Shown here: one piece after another, positions 17,145-25,126 of the stretch
Numbering within the stretch: position 1 is the first letter of the stretch
Layout of the letters: each line of letters begins with the position of its first letter
Assembly: GCF_030503895.2 (NCBI RefSeq)
Contig: NZ_CP129970.2
Span: 1,056,001 to 1,120,000, forward strand
Direction: 5' to 3'
DNA from: Marivirga arenosa
GTDB taxonomy: Bacteria > Bacteroidota > Bacteroidia > Cytophagales > Cyclobacteriaceae
Length of the DNA stretch: 64,000 bases
Notes under the pieces: model-generated
Database searches by the model: none
What the model saw: only the letters and a program-made list of their open reading frames with translations
Told to the model about the DNA's origin: nothing
Position numbers and translations under genes: made by a program

Positions 17145-19163
17145 CTAACCATTTTGACTTTCTCCTAGAATCTCAATTTCGGTTCTTCTATTAATCTCCC
17201 TACCCCCTATTTCATCATCATTTGATACTAATGGCTGTTCTTCTCCAAAGCCTTTAGCTTCTAAGCGCTCAGTATTAATACCATTTGCAATCAAGTAATC
17301 TACCACAGATTGAGCCCTTTTTTTAGAAAGAAGCTTATTGTAAACTGAATTCCCAACATTATCTGTATGTCCATTGATCTGTACTCTAAGGTCAGGTGAA
17401 TTCATTAAAAGGTCTTTAATCACTTCCAACTCACCTAGCGACTCAGTTCTTAAAGCAGAACTACCAATATCGAAGAAAATATTCTTCAGAACCATTTTGG
17501 TTCCTACCTCAGCCCTATCCAGCAATACTGAAACATCTATTTCCTGATACTCAGAAAATTCAGGCAGTCTAAAATTGATCGAATTAAATAAATATCCTCT
17601 TTTACTTGTTGAAACCCCATAATTACCTCCTTGTGGAACAATCAACTCGAATTCACCAGTTTGTGGATCAGCAAATGCTTGAGCAGTAACACTATTATTT
17701 TTGTTATCCACCATCTTCACTTCAGCTCCCACTGGTAAGCCTGTTTTAGCATCCAGCACTTTACCTTTAAATACAGTAACCACAGCTTTAGCTTCAGGCT
17801 CTGGCTCCGGAAGCTCAACCTCAACTTCTATATCATCTTCAGAAGCTATTTCAGTATTTTCAACTAATACGGGTAAGGCTTCAACTTCGGCCTGGATAGT
17901 TTCTTCAACTTCAATTTTTGCTTCCATATCTACATGATAGATATCCACCATGCCAGAACCTCCTGGTTTTCTGGAAGCATAGTAAGCATGCTTAAGGTCG
18001 CCTGAGATCACAAAATAATTGTCATCATAAACCGTATTGATTGGGTAGCCTAAATTGACAGGAGCTTGAAATTCATCACCTTCCAGTTTGCTATAATAGA
18101 TATCATATCCACCCATTCCATCATGACCAGAAGAGCTAAAATATAAGGTGTGGCCATCTGGGTGGATCATAGGTGCATCTTCAGACGCTCCGGTGTTAAC
18201 GGTAGGTCCAAGGTTTTGGGCAGTACCCCATTCCCCATCTTCTCCTTTTGTAATCTTATAAATATCCAATCCCCCATATCCACCTGGACGATCGCTTGTG
18301 AAATATAAGGTTTGACCATCAGCCGTTATTGAAACCGATGTTTCCCAGAAAATGGAGTTGATCTTATTGCTTAGCGGTTGAGGATAAGTCCAGGTTGAAT
18401 CTTGTAAATTTGAAAAATAAATATCTCCGTTGCCTTCCTCAGAATAGACAAAAAGCGTTTTTCCATCAGGAGATACAGATGCTATTGCATCGTGGTAATT
18501 GCCGTTTATGTTCCTATCTAGTTTTTGAGGTTTGCTCCATTGTCCATTCTGTAGGGTAGAGCTATATATGTCTTCATAAAAAGTACCATCATCTAATTTC
18601 AAACCACCAGTAGACCCTGCTCTGTTTGATGTAAAATAAAGCGTTTTTCCATCAGCCATTAAGGCAGGTGTATAATCGTGGTAGCGTGAATTAACCAATT
18701 GACCGAGATTTTCAACCACCACAGATCGAGGGTTTTTATATAAAGAATCGGCTATTAGGCATTCTTCAATTTGTAAATCAGCTTCATAGCGGTTTCTATT
18801 TTTCTTTTCTCCGAAAAGTCTGTAATACTTAATAGCCTCTTCAAAATTATAATCGTATTGATGAGCTAAACCCAAATAATATTCTATGTTATTTCCAATA
18901 TCAGGATTGAGTTGCCACACTAAAGTAAGCTCTTTTAGTGCCTCATCATTTTTAAAGTCGAATAAGTAGGATAACCCCAGTCCGTAAGTAGCCTCCGCAT
19001 TCCCTGGCTTATATTTTAAAGCCTCTTTATAATACCTTATGGCTTTGCTATAATTATTAATATTTAGATAATGATCGGCTCTTTTAAGACTTTTCCTAAA
19101 ATTTTGTGCATGTAAGGCAGAACTACAAATGATAATTAACAATAAAAACTTTACCCGCAGCAT
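17145..19163 (-). CDS. OmpA-family protein with TPR and PD40 repeats (PorE-like architecture)
   Basis: 672 residues: signal peptide (1-19, ending LHAQ), TPR helices (20-140), a beta-propeller of PD40 repeats (about 155-430; repeated TLYFTSNR, TLYFTSDRPGG, TLYFSSSGHDG), an acidic linker, a carboxypeptidase-regulatory-like beta-sandwich (465-550), and a C-terminal OmpA peptidoglycan-binding domain with NGHTDNVG and EINRRTEIEI. The domain order matches PorE of the type IX secretion machinery, but many paralogues exist in Bacteroidota, so that role is not certain. PorE is a lipoprotein; here the signal peptide ends without a lipobox Cys. It probably links peptidoglycan to an outer-membrane complex. 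Confidence 0.88.
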   Translation of the reverse strand: MLRVKFLLLIIICSSALHAQNFRKSLKRADHYLNINNYSKAIRYYKEALKYKPGNAEATYGLGLSYLFDFKNDEALKELTLVWQLNPDIGNNIEYYLGLAHQYDYNFEEAIKYYRLFGEKKNRNRYEADLQIEECLIADSLYKNPRSVVVENLGQLVNSRYHDYTPALMADGKTLYFTSNRAGSTGGLKLDDGTFYEDIYSSTLQNGQWSKPQKLDRNINGNYHDAIASVSPDGKTLFVYSEEGNGDIYFSNLQDSTWTYPQPLSNKINSIFWETSVSITADGQTLYFTSDRPGGYGGLDIYKITKGEDGEWGTAQNLGPTVNTGASEDAPMIHPDGHTLYFSSSGHDGMGGYDIYYSKLEGDEFQAPVNLGYPINTVYDDNYFVISGDLKHAYYASRKPGGSGMVDIYHVDMEAKIEVEETIQAEVEALPVLVENTEIASEDDIEVEVELPEPEPEAKAVVTVFKGKVLDAKTGLPVGAEVKMVDNKNNSVTAQAFADPQTGEFELIVPQGGNYGVSTSKRGYLFNSINFRLPEFSEYQEIDVSVLLDRAEVGTKMVLKNIFFDIGSSALRTESLGELEVIKDLLMNSPDLRVQINGHTDNVGNSVYNKLLSKKRAQSVVDYLIANGINTERLEAKGFGEEQPLVSNDDEIGGREINRRTEIEILGESQNG

Positions 19164-19499
19164 AAATTGATTACCTCATTAAACTTCATATCTCATTGGC
19201 AGCATGAGAATTAAATATCGAATGTAATAAAAATTACGATTTTTAAGGAAAAATAATAGTTATAAAAATTGATAGCGCTATGATAATCATGCTTTTTTTA
19301 TAGATCTACATTAATACATGATATTTTTTGGCTGTTGTACTGCTATTAACTAAATAGCATTCTCCGAGCTTAAACGATAGGCAAATTAAGTAAGCTTTTG
19401 GAGCATAGAAACTTCTTGTTCATTTGGGTTATCTTTGATGAGTTTCTTAGTTCCTGTCCAGCCTTGTGTTAAAAATAATTTCATTTCGAAGAGGGATAT
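19164..19499. other. Intergenic stretch upstream of the OmpA-family gene
   Basis: No gene is visible. It should hold the promoter of the OmpA-family gene. An imperfect inverted repeat (CTCC-g-AGCTT at 19362-19371 against AAGCT-ttt-GGAG at 19392-19403) may be a further decayed recombination site or a hairpin. Confidence 0.35.
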
Positions 19500-19515
19500 T
19501 AAGCAAAACACCTAG

Positions 19516-19583
19516 CTAATATGCGTTTGTTACGCTTCGCTTATGAAAAACTAAAGTAGCGAAGCCAAACTATAACCACAATA
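19516..19583 (-). repeat. Remnant copy of the site-D type repeat (copy 1)
   Basis: 67 bases (19516-19582) align without gaps to 20526-20592 with 13 differences (about 81 percent identity). The copy has the same inner hairpin, GCTTCGCT against AGCGAAGC, where the other copy has TTTGCT against AGCAAA, a compensating C-G to T-A change. It looks like the left half of a decayed recombination site at the far end of the array. Confidence 0.6.
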
Positions 19584-19632
19584 ATTGAATTACAAAAGAA
19601 AAGCAACATGCTGTATAATGATATGCATATGT

Positions 19633-19748
19633 GTAATGGCGGATTTTATAGCTACTTGCTATCAAACCGATTTGATCTTGATATGAGCCCATAGCCGTGA
19701 TATTTAACACATAATCCGCCATTACGAATGACAAATTGTTAGCCAAAG
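19633..19748 (-). repeat. attC-like recombination site E
   Basis: A perfect 13-base stem, gtaatggcggatt (19633-19645) against aatccgccattac (19713-19725), surrounds a loop. Next comes GTTAGCCAAAG (19738-19748), which ends 4 bases before the stop of the gene at 19752. A 24-base inner segment (19678-19701) matches site B (22286-22309) at 20 positions. The outer left boundary is not clear, so this may be a decayed array end. Confidence 0.6.
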
Positions 19749-19751
19749 TAA

Positions 19752-20081
19752 TTACTTCAACTTGATAGCAACTCCTGAGATTCCGGTTCTTCGAGAAAAA
19801 GAATTCATTTTAGATAAATCCACTTTGATAATTGCATCTGCACCAAGTTTTGCTGCATTCTTTTTTAAATACCTAACAACAGCATCTGCATCTCCCATTA
19901 CATCTGCAGTAACAGAACCTATAACTATGTAATCCTGCTCAATATCACCTGAATATATCTTGATTGACTCTGGAGTAGTTTCTGAATATGATGAACTTCC
20001 AGTTTGATATTGATAAGCATAAAAAGAACAACTCGAAAAAAACAGTGATGCTACGAATATTATAATTGATATCTTTCTCAT
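19752..20081 (-). CDS. Small lipoprotein, YbjQ-like fold, paralogue of the next gene
   Basis: 109 residues with a lipoprotein signal (LFFSSCSFY, Cys18). The mature part has IVIGSVTAD, then a helix with VRYLKKNAAKLGADAIIKVDL and a final beta strand. This resembles the YbjQ/DUF74 type of heavy-metal-associated beta-alpha fold, where GADAI is conserved. It shares SIKIYSGD, GSV, YLKKxAAKLGADAII and the closing GVAIK with the protein encoded 17 bases upstream, so the two are tandem duplicates. The pair forms the cargo of one cassette-like unit. Its function is unknown; it probably faces the periplasm. Confidence 0.75.
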   Translation of the reverse strand: MRKISIIIFVASLFFSSCSFYAYQYQTGSSSYSETTPESIKIYSGDIEQDYIVIGSVTADVMGDADAVVRYLKKNAAKLGADAIIKVDLSKMNSFSRRTGISGVAIKLK

Positions 20082-20098
20082 AATCGATTTCTATTTTT

Positions 20099-20446
20099 TT
20101 AATTATTAAATTTTACTGCCGTACCAGTAGCTTTTATAGCGTTTGTCCAGTATCCCTGACCTATTTCTAATCTCAGGTTTATAATAGCGTCTGCTCCAAG
20201 TTTTGCAGCCTCCTTCTTTAAGTATTTTACAGAAATCGAAGCATCTCTCCCAGCATCAACACTTGAAACAACTTCTCCAATCACAGAATAATTTTCATCT
20301 ACTTTATCAGTAGAATAAATCTCGATTTGATCAGGATTTGTTACCGAATAATTTTGCTTTAAATCATCTGTTTGTAGGTGAGCTACTGTGGAACAACTTG
20401 TAAAAAGTACTCCCACAATTAGCATTAATTGGATTTTCATTTTCAT
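20099..20446 (-). CDS. Small lipoprotein, YbjQ-like fold, first of a tandem pair
   Basis: About 115 residues from the ATG at 20446; a longer frame from 20470 is possible, but the signal peptide fits better from MKMKIQLM. The lipobox is LFTSCST. The mature part (IEIYSTDKVDENYSVIGEV, then VKYLKKEAAKLGADAIINLRL and GTAVKF) is clearly homologous to the following gene. The two probably arose by duplication within the unit and are co-transcribed. No catalytic residues are evident. Confidence 0.75.
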   Translation of the reverse strand: MKMKIQLMLIVGVLFTSCSTVAHLQTDDLKQNYSVTNPDQIEIYSTDKVDENYSVIGEVVSSVDAGRDASISVKYLKKEAAKLGADAIINLRLEIGQGYWTNAIKATGTAVKFNN

Positions 20447-20509
20447 TTTAAATCTATTTTTGTTAAACATAATTTATTATCATAACATTCCTCGCTAATA
20501 TAGCACTTA

Positions 20510-20730
20510 TTGTGGCTACGCTATGCTAAAATGCGTTTGCTACATTTTGCTAACGAAGTACTAAAGTAGCAAAGCCAAAACATAACTACAATTGCAAAAG
20601 CATTAAAAAGAGAGAAGCACTTAAGCAACCTTCTCTTTAAATGAATATAAATGTTTGGCTTTGTAGTGATTTACCTTTTCAATTTACTAGAAGTAGTTAG
20701 TAAATGCATTTTTTAGCAAATGTTGTATGT
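20510..20730 (-). repeat. attC-like recombination site D
   Basis: Boundary TTGTGGCTA (20510-20518), 7 bases, then stem arm ctaaaatgcgtttgct (20526-20541) pairing with agtaaatgcattttttag (20699-20716) at 14 of 16 positions plus a 2-base bulge, then 5 bases and GTTGTATGT (20722-20730). The 7 and 5 base spacings match sites A, B and C. The inner part holds repeat copy 2 (20526-20592). Confidence 0.65.
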
Positions 20731-20777
20731 GTTTATTTGTCGGATCTAGATTATATGGAAGTTGATCTACCATAGTC

Positions 20778-21320
20778 TTAACCACCTGCCATCAAAGCAA
20801 AACCCCATAATATTTTAGTATGGTCAACAATCAGATTTCCCTCATACTGTGAAATCCTAACTCTTTCAAAATTGCGCACATAGTATAGAGGGAAAAATGG
20901 CATAATATATGCCCTAGGATTCACATAAAAATATTCGTTTGTAAATTTACCAGGCAGATTCTTTGTAAAGAATATACTATCATTTCGGTACGCCTTAATT
21001 CTTGCTACTCTTTTAGAAATGAATTCTATTTCAAGAACAGCATCGTGATAAAATCCTTTATTGTCAGGTAATAAAACGAAAAGTCTTGGCATTATGCTTA
21101 AATCATTCTCCTCTACAGCACGATAGGGGCTGTGTCGAATCTTACCGAAAACAGTATCTTGATAATTTTTATAAATGCCATTGAGTACTTCGAAATTTTC
21201 ATTTTTAACCTCCAATAATGCTTCCGTAGATGGATGCAAGTTTTTCAAAGGTTTACATGATAATATCAAAAGTAGAAATGATACAAGTATTAGAGTACAG
21301 TATTTTTCTTGTATGATCAA
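20778..21320 (-). CDS. Lipoprotein of unknown function, cassette-borne
   Basis: 180 residues starting at a TTG codon (21318-21320); no ATG gives the signal peptide. The lipobox is LLLILSCKPL (Cys22). The mature part is beta-rich with aromatic residues (FLPLYYVRNFERVRISQYEGN is shortened here to its pattern of Tyr/Phe) and has no motif I know. The gene begins right after the cassette boundary at 21322-21330. Its stop lies 47 bases before the next GTT boundary, longer than in the other units. Confidence 0.65.
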   Translation of the reverse strand: MIIQEKYCTLILVSFLLLILSCKPLKNLHPSTEALLEVKNENFEVLNGIYKNYQDTVFGKIRHSPYRAVEENDLSIMPRLFVLLPDNKGFYHDAVLEIEFISKRVARIKAYRNDSIFFTKNLPGKFTNEYFYVNPRAYIMPFFPLYYVRNFERVRISQYEGNLIVDHTKILWGFALMAGG

Positions 21321-21321
21321 T

Positions 21322-21488
21322 TACGTACTACGCCTAGCTATGATAAGTGGGGATTAGAAAGCACTATTCTCTCATCTAGCAAATAAGCACGTCTTGATTT
21401 GAATTTAACACTTGTTGCGTACTTTCCAATTCCCACGAAAATAACCTGACAGATGAAACCCCATTCATTCATAGGTGATGTTATGGGC
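21322..21488 (-). repeat. attC-like recombination site C
   Basis: Boundary TACGTACTA (21322-21330; minus TAGTACGTA), 7 bases, stem arm ctatgataagtgggg (21338-21352) against ccccattcattcatag (21459-21474), 5 bases, then GTTATGGGC (21480-21488). The last nine bases are the perfect complement of the boundary at 22218-22226 before the same gene. Confidence 0.7.
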
Positions 21489-21492
21489 TTTA

Positions 21493-22206
21493 TTAATTAA
21501 TCCATTGTAACAGGATATCAAAAATCTGCCATTCCCCTTTTATTCGTTCAAAAAGCACCATATATCCTGTCCCACAATCGCTTTTACATGTGTTTATTGA
21601 AAAATAAATTGTTCCCAAATTCTCGTTTTGGTAGAATCTCGAAAAATATATTTCTCCACCTGATAAGAAGTTAAGATTTCCTTTATAGAGTTCATTTCTT
21701 GGAGGAAATTCGTCTACTGATTTAAGCTTGTATTTCCCATAATAGACAAAAGAATCAAACGGAATTCTCAAGTCGTTCTTCTTCCCTTTTTTTAATTGCT
21801 TTGCAAGTTTCTGATATCTAGAATAGGAAGGGTCATTAAGTAAGCTGTCTGGTTTAATCCCACACCAGATACATTTAGTGCCAGACAAGTAGTTGTCTGT
21901 CGCCAAGTAAATAACTGTGCTATCAACTTGTCGTTCAGCAACATCTCGTAAGTATTGAGCATATCTATTCTCTATTCGTGTAAACAGAGAATCTGCTTGC
22001 GCTCGAGTCAAATCGTCTCTTAGTTCGATAAAATACTCTCGCGACTCTGGAGGTGGTGGCATTCGCGGAAATATATCTTCTAGAAGCCAGTTACGATTTT
22101 CCAGTTCTTCAAGAACTTGGCTAATTATTTGAAAGTCTTCATGTTGAGCCTTTACAGAAGAAAAAGAAAGCGATAGAAAAAGTGTCAGAAAAATAGATTT
22201 TATCAT
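21493..22206 (-). CDS. Secreted protein of unknown function, cassette-borne
   Basis: 237 residues with a signal peptide (1-20, ending SVKAQ). An early Pro-rich stretch (IFPRMPPPPESREY) and a helical section are followed by a beta-rich C-terminal half (GGEIYFSRFYQNENLGTIYF) ending in GEWQIFDILLQWIN. Two Cys pairs (TKCIWCG and CKSDCG) suggest disulfides. I know no family for it. It is bounded by GTTATGGGC 12 bases before its start and GCCCATAAC 4 bases after its stop, the clearest cassette in the array. Confidence 0.72.
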   Translation of the reverse strand: MIKSIFLTLFLSLSFSSVKAQHEDFQIISQVLEELENRNWLLEDIFPRMPPPPESREYFIELRDDLTRAQADSLFTRIENRYAQYLRDVAERQVDSTVIYLATDNYLSGTKCIWCGIKPDSLLNDPSYSRYQKLAKQLKKGKKNDLRIPFDSFVYYGKYKLKSVDEFPPRNELYKGNLNFLSGGEIYFSRFYQNENLGTIYFSINTCKSDCGTGYMVLFERIKGEWQIFDILLQWIN

Positions 22207-22217
22207 TGCTCTAAATT

Positions 22218-22352
22218 GCCCATAACGTTTAGTATATGAAAAGTAGGCGATTTCGAAGCATTAAACTTTCGGTAAAGCACAAAGTTTGATACGAGCCAAA
22301 AGCCTTGATTTTATTACTATTTCGACTATTTTTTATATACATTGTTAAAAGC
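22218..22352 (-). repeat. attC-like recombination site B
   Basis: 135 bases. GCCCATAAC (22218-22226) abuts GTT. Stem arms 22232-22250 and 22322-22340 pair at 16 of 19 positions. GTTAAAAGC (22344-22352) ends 10 bases before the stop of the gene at 22363. Its length equals that of site A, and its inner 24 bases (22286-22309) resemble site E. Confidence 0.72.
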
Positions 22353-22362
22353 TGGCTTTCTT

Positions 22363-23913
22363 TTATTTGAAGTAAAAGTCAAGTCCATCTACTGGGTTTG
22401 TTTTAAAATATTGTTTGTCTTCGTGTGTTTCGTTTACGAAGTTGAAAATCTCTTTTGCTCTATTAATTTCTCCTTGTTTTGGTGTTGAAAATAGTCTTAC
22501 TGCTCTTGCTCTCCAAATTTGTATATAGCCAAACGCCAATTGTCTTATGTTCTCGTTTTCGTCAATTGTTCCAATCATCAAGTCTGGAATTGCTGTCCAA
22601 CCGCCAACTTTGTTGAAGAGTTTTAGCATTGACTTTTTTAAGTCATAATTGCCTGTTTCGTAAATGCTTTTTGCCTTTGTCAAAACTTCTTGTCTCGGAA
22701 TGTTCGATAAAAATTCAATGATTACGTTTCTAAGTCCAAGATATTGGCTATCAAGGTTCTTAAATGCAAAGTCGTACGCACTTTCTTCATCAAGTTTGCA
22801 AAGAGCTAAAAACGCTGTCTTTTTAACTCTTATTTTTTTGTCTTTCAAATACGACTTAACTGTTTCAGAATACTGTTTACCTTCCGTTTCAGCAAGTCCG
22901 CTTAATGACCCAATGACTTGATTGTTTTTTTGTAAGTTGTCATTGTAAAATTTAGCAAAGTCAATATTTGATTGTTTCAGCGTGAACCTTGCAAAATGTC
23001 TTATTGTAGCGGAATTGTCCGCTAAAAATTTATTTACAGTTGTTTCAAATCCGTTTTGGTCTTTTAAGCAATAAAGTGTTTGAAGTCGGACATTCGCTGA
23101 TTTGTCATTCAGTAATTGCTCGATTTCCGTTTGCCCAAGTTTGTCAAAATGGTTTATTGTTAAGTTTCTAATCAAAAAATGTTTGTCGGTTAAGAATAGT
23201 TTTAATTCTTGTGAATTGTCTCTAAGCGAACTTGAAATGTGTCTTGCTAAAAGTATTCTTAGTTTGTCTGGGTATTTCTTAAAGTTGTCAATTACATATG
23301 CCCTATTTTTAGAAGCAATGAACTCAACAATGTCTTTGTAAATTCCGCGAAGGTCTGTCCGTTCAACTTTTTGTAGCCACTCAAAAATTGGCAAATTTTC
23401 AATTAAGCTGTCAATGTAATTGGTTGTTTTGTAATTGTTAATGCCGTTTAGTGCAGCTTTTCGAACTGGTAAAACCCAATCAGCTAAACGATAGATTAAA
23501 AATTGAATAGCTCTTGGACTGTCAACTTGTGAAAGTTTTTTAACTGCTTTTTCTCTAATGTATCCACTTCCGTTTAATGAACTGATTGCTAAAAGCTCAA
23601 CATATTGTTCTATTGGAAAGTTAGCTTCATAAAAATCAATGTCGCTTTTTGAAATACTACAATGTTTGAGAGTTTCGTAATATCCCTTTTTGCTGTCAAT
23701 CTTTTTGAATAGGTGAGTAATTGTATTGGAAGTGGTTTCTCTTATTTCTTTGTTGTCGTCTTTTAGAAATTCTGTCAAGCTGTAAATAAGACTTGGATAA
23801 CCATCACTGGCAATTTTAGTCAAGGCGTTAATTTTCTCTTCGATGTTGTCCTTTGAGAAAAACCAAGTCTTGTTAGGTCGTCTTAAAATTTCAATGTGTT
23901 GCCAAATTTCCAT
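22363..23913 (-). CDS. HEAT-repeat protein, cassette-borne
   Basis: 516 residues made almost entirely of paired helices of the HEAT/Armadillo type (for example SPRAIQFLIYRLADWVLPVR, LRNVIIEFLSN, IPDLMIGTIDENENIRQLAF). No signal peptide, membrane segment or catalytic motif is seen, so it is probably a cytoplasmic scaffold or protein-binding factor. GAC codons are frequent compared with the GAT-rich neighbours, hinting at a foreign origin. Boundaries GTTACAAGC (27 bases before the start) and GCTTTTAAC (10 bases after the stop) differ at one position. It is the largest cargo in the array. Confidence 0.75.
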   Translation of the reverse strand: MEIWQHIEILRRPNKTWFFSKDNIEEKINALTKIASDGYPSLIYSLTEFLKDDNKEIRETTSNTITHLFKKIDSKKGYYETLKHCSISKSDIDFYEANFPIEQYVELLAISSLNGSGYIREKAVKKLSQVDSPRAIQFLIYRLADWVLPVRKAALNGINNYKTTNYIDSLIENLPIFEWLQKVERTDLRGIYKDIVEFIASKNRAYVIDNFKKYPDKLRILLARHISSSLRDNSQELKLFLTDKHFLIRNLTINHFDKLGQTEIEQLLNDKSANVRLQTLYCLKDQNGFETTVNKFLADNSATIRHFARFTLKQSNIDFAKFYNDNLQKNNQVIGSLSGLAETEGKQYSETVKSYLKDKKIRVKKTAFLALCKLDEESAYDFAFKNLDSQYLGLRNVIIEFLSNIPRQEVLTKAKSIYETGNYDLKKSMLKLFNKVGGWTAIPDLMIGTIDENENIRQLAFGYIQIWRARAVRLFSTPKQGEINRAKEIFNFVNETHEDKQYFKTNPVDGLDFYFK

Positions 23914-23939
23914 TTCTTGCTGTATCGTCTTTCAGGCTT

Positions 23940-24074
23940 GCTTGTAACGTTAAGAATATGGGGCGTTGGGCACTTCACGGCTCCAAACCTCCAATTTCCT
24001 ACATATTTTCTTAAATGTAATTATTTTCAACTTTAGCATTATTTGCCCAATGACCTATATTTAGTGTTGTACGC
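23940..24074 (-). repeat. attC-like recombination site A
   Basis: 135 bases. GCTTGTAAC (23940-23948), 7 bases, stem arm 23956-23972 pairing with 24044-24060 at 14 of 17 positions, 5 bases, then GTTGTACGC (24066-24074). The last nine bases are the exact complement of GCGTACAAC at 25127-25135 on the other side of the gene, and the stop codon is 5 bases away. Confidence 0.75.
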
Positions 24075-24079
24075 TTTAT

Positions 24080-24979
24080 TTATGTCATTTGAAACGACAT
24101 TTTAATATTATTAAAATTCTTTGTTTCTAAGTCAGCTTTTGATAGTCCAAAATAGTATGATCCACTTCCACCAAACTTGTTTAAATCAGTATTAGAATCA
24201 AAGCAGTCTAATTGTAACAGCAATTCGTACGTTTTTGACAGTTCTAAAATGTCTTTCCATCGTTCTTGATAATTAGAACTTTCCACACCATACAGACCTA
24301 ATTCCTTTGTAGCGAAGTCGTAAACCACACTTGATTGAATTGACCTGTCGTGCCCAAGAAGTTGATGCATATTATCTGGATCATGAGATAGTTCTTCAGA
24401 AATAAAGTCATTCACTGGCTCATAGCAAGAAAATAGAAAATCATCATACTTTTCATCAAGTTCTGACAGCTTATAATTCTCATTATGAGGTAATGTATAA
24501 AATTCGAAATATTCGATTAGTGCTGTTTTGAATACGTGATTGTGTTCATAGTCATTTGGAAATTCCGTTCTGATGAGTTTCTCAGTCTCGCTGTATATAA
24601 ATTTGAATTGCTGGTTAACTCCATTAAATTCTTGCCATTTCTCATCTAGGCTTAAAAAAATGTAAAAGAAACCTGTAATGGGCAAGACGCTTTCTTTGTC
24701 AAATGGTGTTAATTCAGACAAATTATATTGAGCACAAAATAGCATTGATTTACTATTTGCTCTTGGCCATTTAAAATCTTTTGGTAAATCAGGCTTTCCT
24801 CCAATTTTAGATATTCCAACATTTATGTTTTTATCATCACTCGATTTAGTTCTAATTCCAACAGTTGGTCTAATCATTTTGATTAGTTCTTCTTTGTCGG
24901 GTTCTTCAATGTTGATTTCCTCCGAATTGCGAATGAACGACTTTATTTTATCTAAATTATTTTTTTCGAAGCTGGACAT
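24080..24979 (-). CDS. DUF1963 (YwqG-like) protein, cassette-borne
   Basis: 299 residues with the DUF1963 pattern: VGISKIGGKPDLPKDFKWP (about 51-69), MLFCAQYNLSEL, FYIFLSLDEKW, and the late HQLLGHD and GGSGSYYFGLSK segments. The family, which includes Bacillus YwqG, has no settled function. No signal peptide is seen. Unlike the other cassette genes, the start is far (148 bases) from the boundary at 25127-25135. That leader may carry a promoter, since this is the first unit of the array. The stop lies 5 bases from the GTTGTACGC boundary. Confidence 0.82.
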   Translation of the reverse strand: MSSFEKNNLDKIKSFIRNSEEINIEEPDKEELIKMIRPTVGIRTKSSDDKNINVGISKIGGKPDLPKDFKWPRANSKSMLFCAQYNLSELTPFDKESVLPITGFFYIFLSLDEKWQEFNGVNQQFKFIYSETEKLIRTEFPNDYEHNHVFKTALIEYFEFYTLPHNENYKLSELDEKYDDFLFSCYEPVNDFISEELSHDPDNMHQLLGHDRSIQSSVVYDFATKELGLYGVESSNYQERWKDILELSKTYELLLQLDCFDSNTDLNKFGGSGSYYFGLSKADLETKNFNNIKMSFQMT

Positions 24980-25126
24980 TTATTTTCGTACTATGTCTTT
25001 TGGTAATCTGACTAAAACTTTATCTTTTTATAAAATAATAAGCAATTCACTCGAATCCATTTTATTAACTCTTTCTCTGCTTAACCGATAGCTTGCGAAG
25101 TCAATGGCTTAGCTATATGTGGAATT

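Noticed and set aside
24825..25091. Plus-strand frame over the start of the DUF1963 gene as an integrase or regulator
   Set aside because: It is antisense to a real gene and has no recombinase residues.
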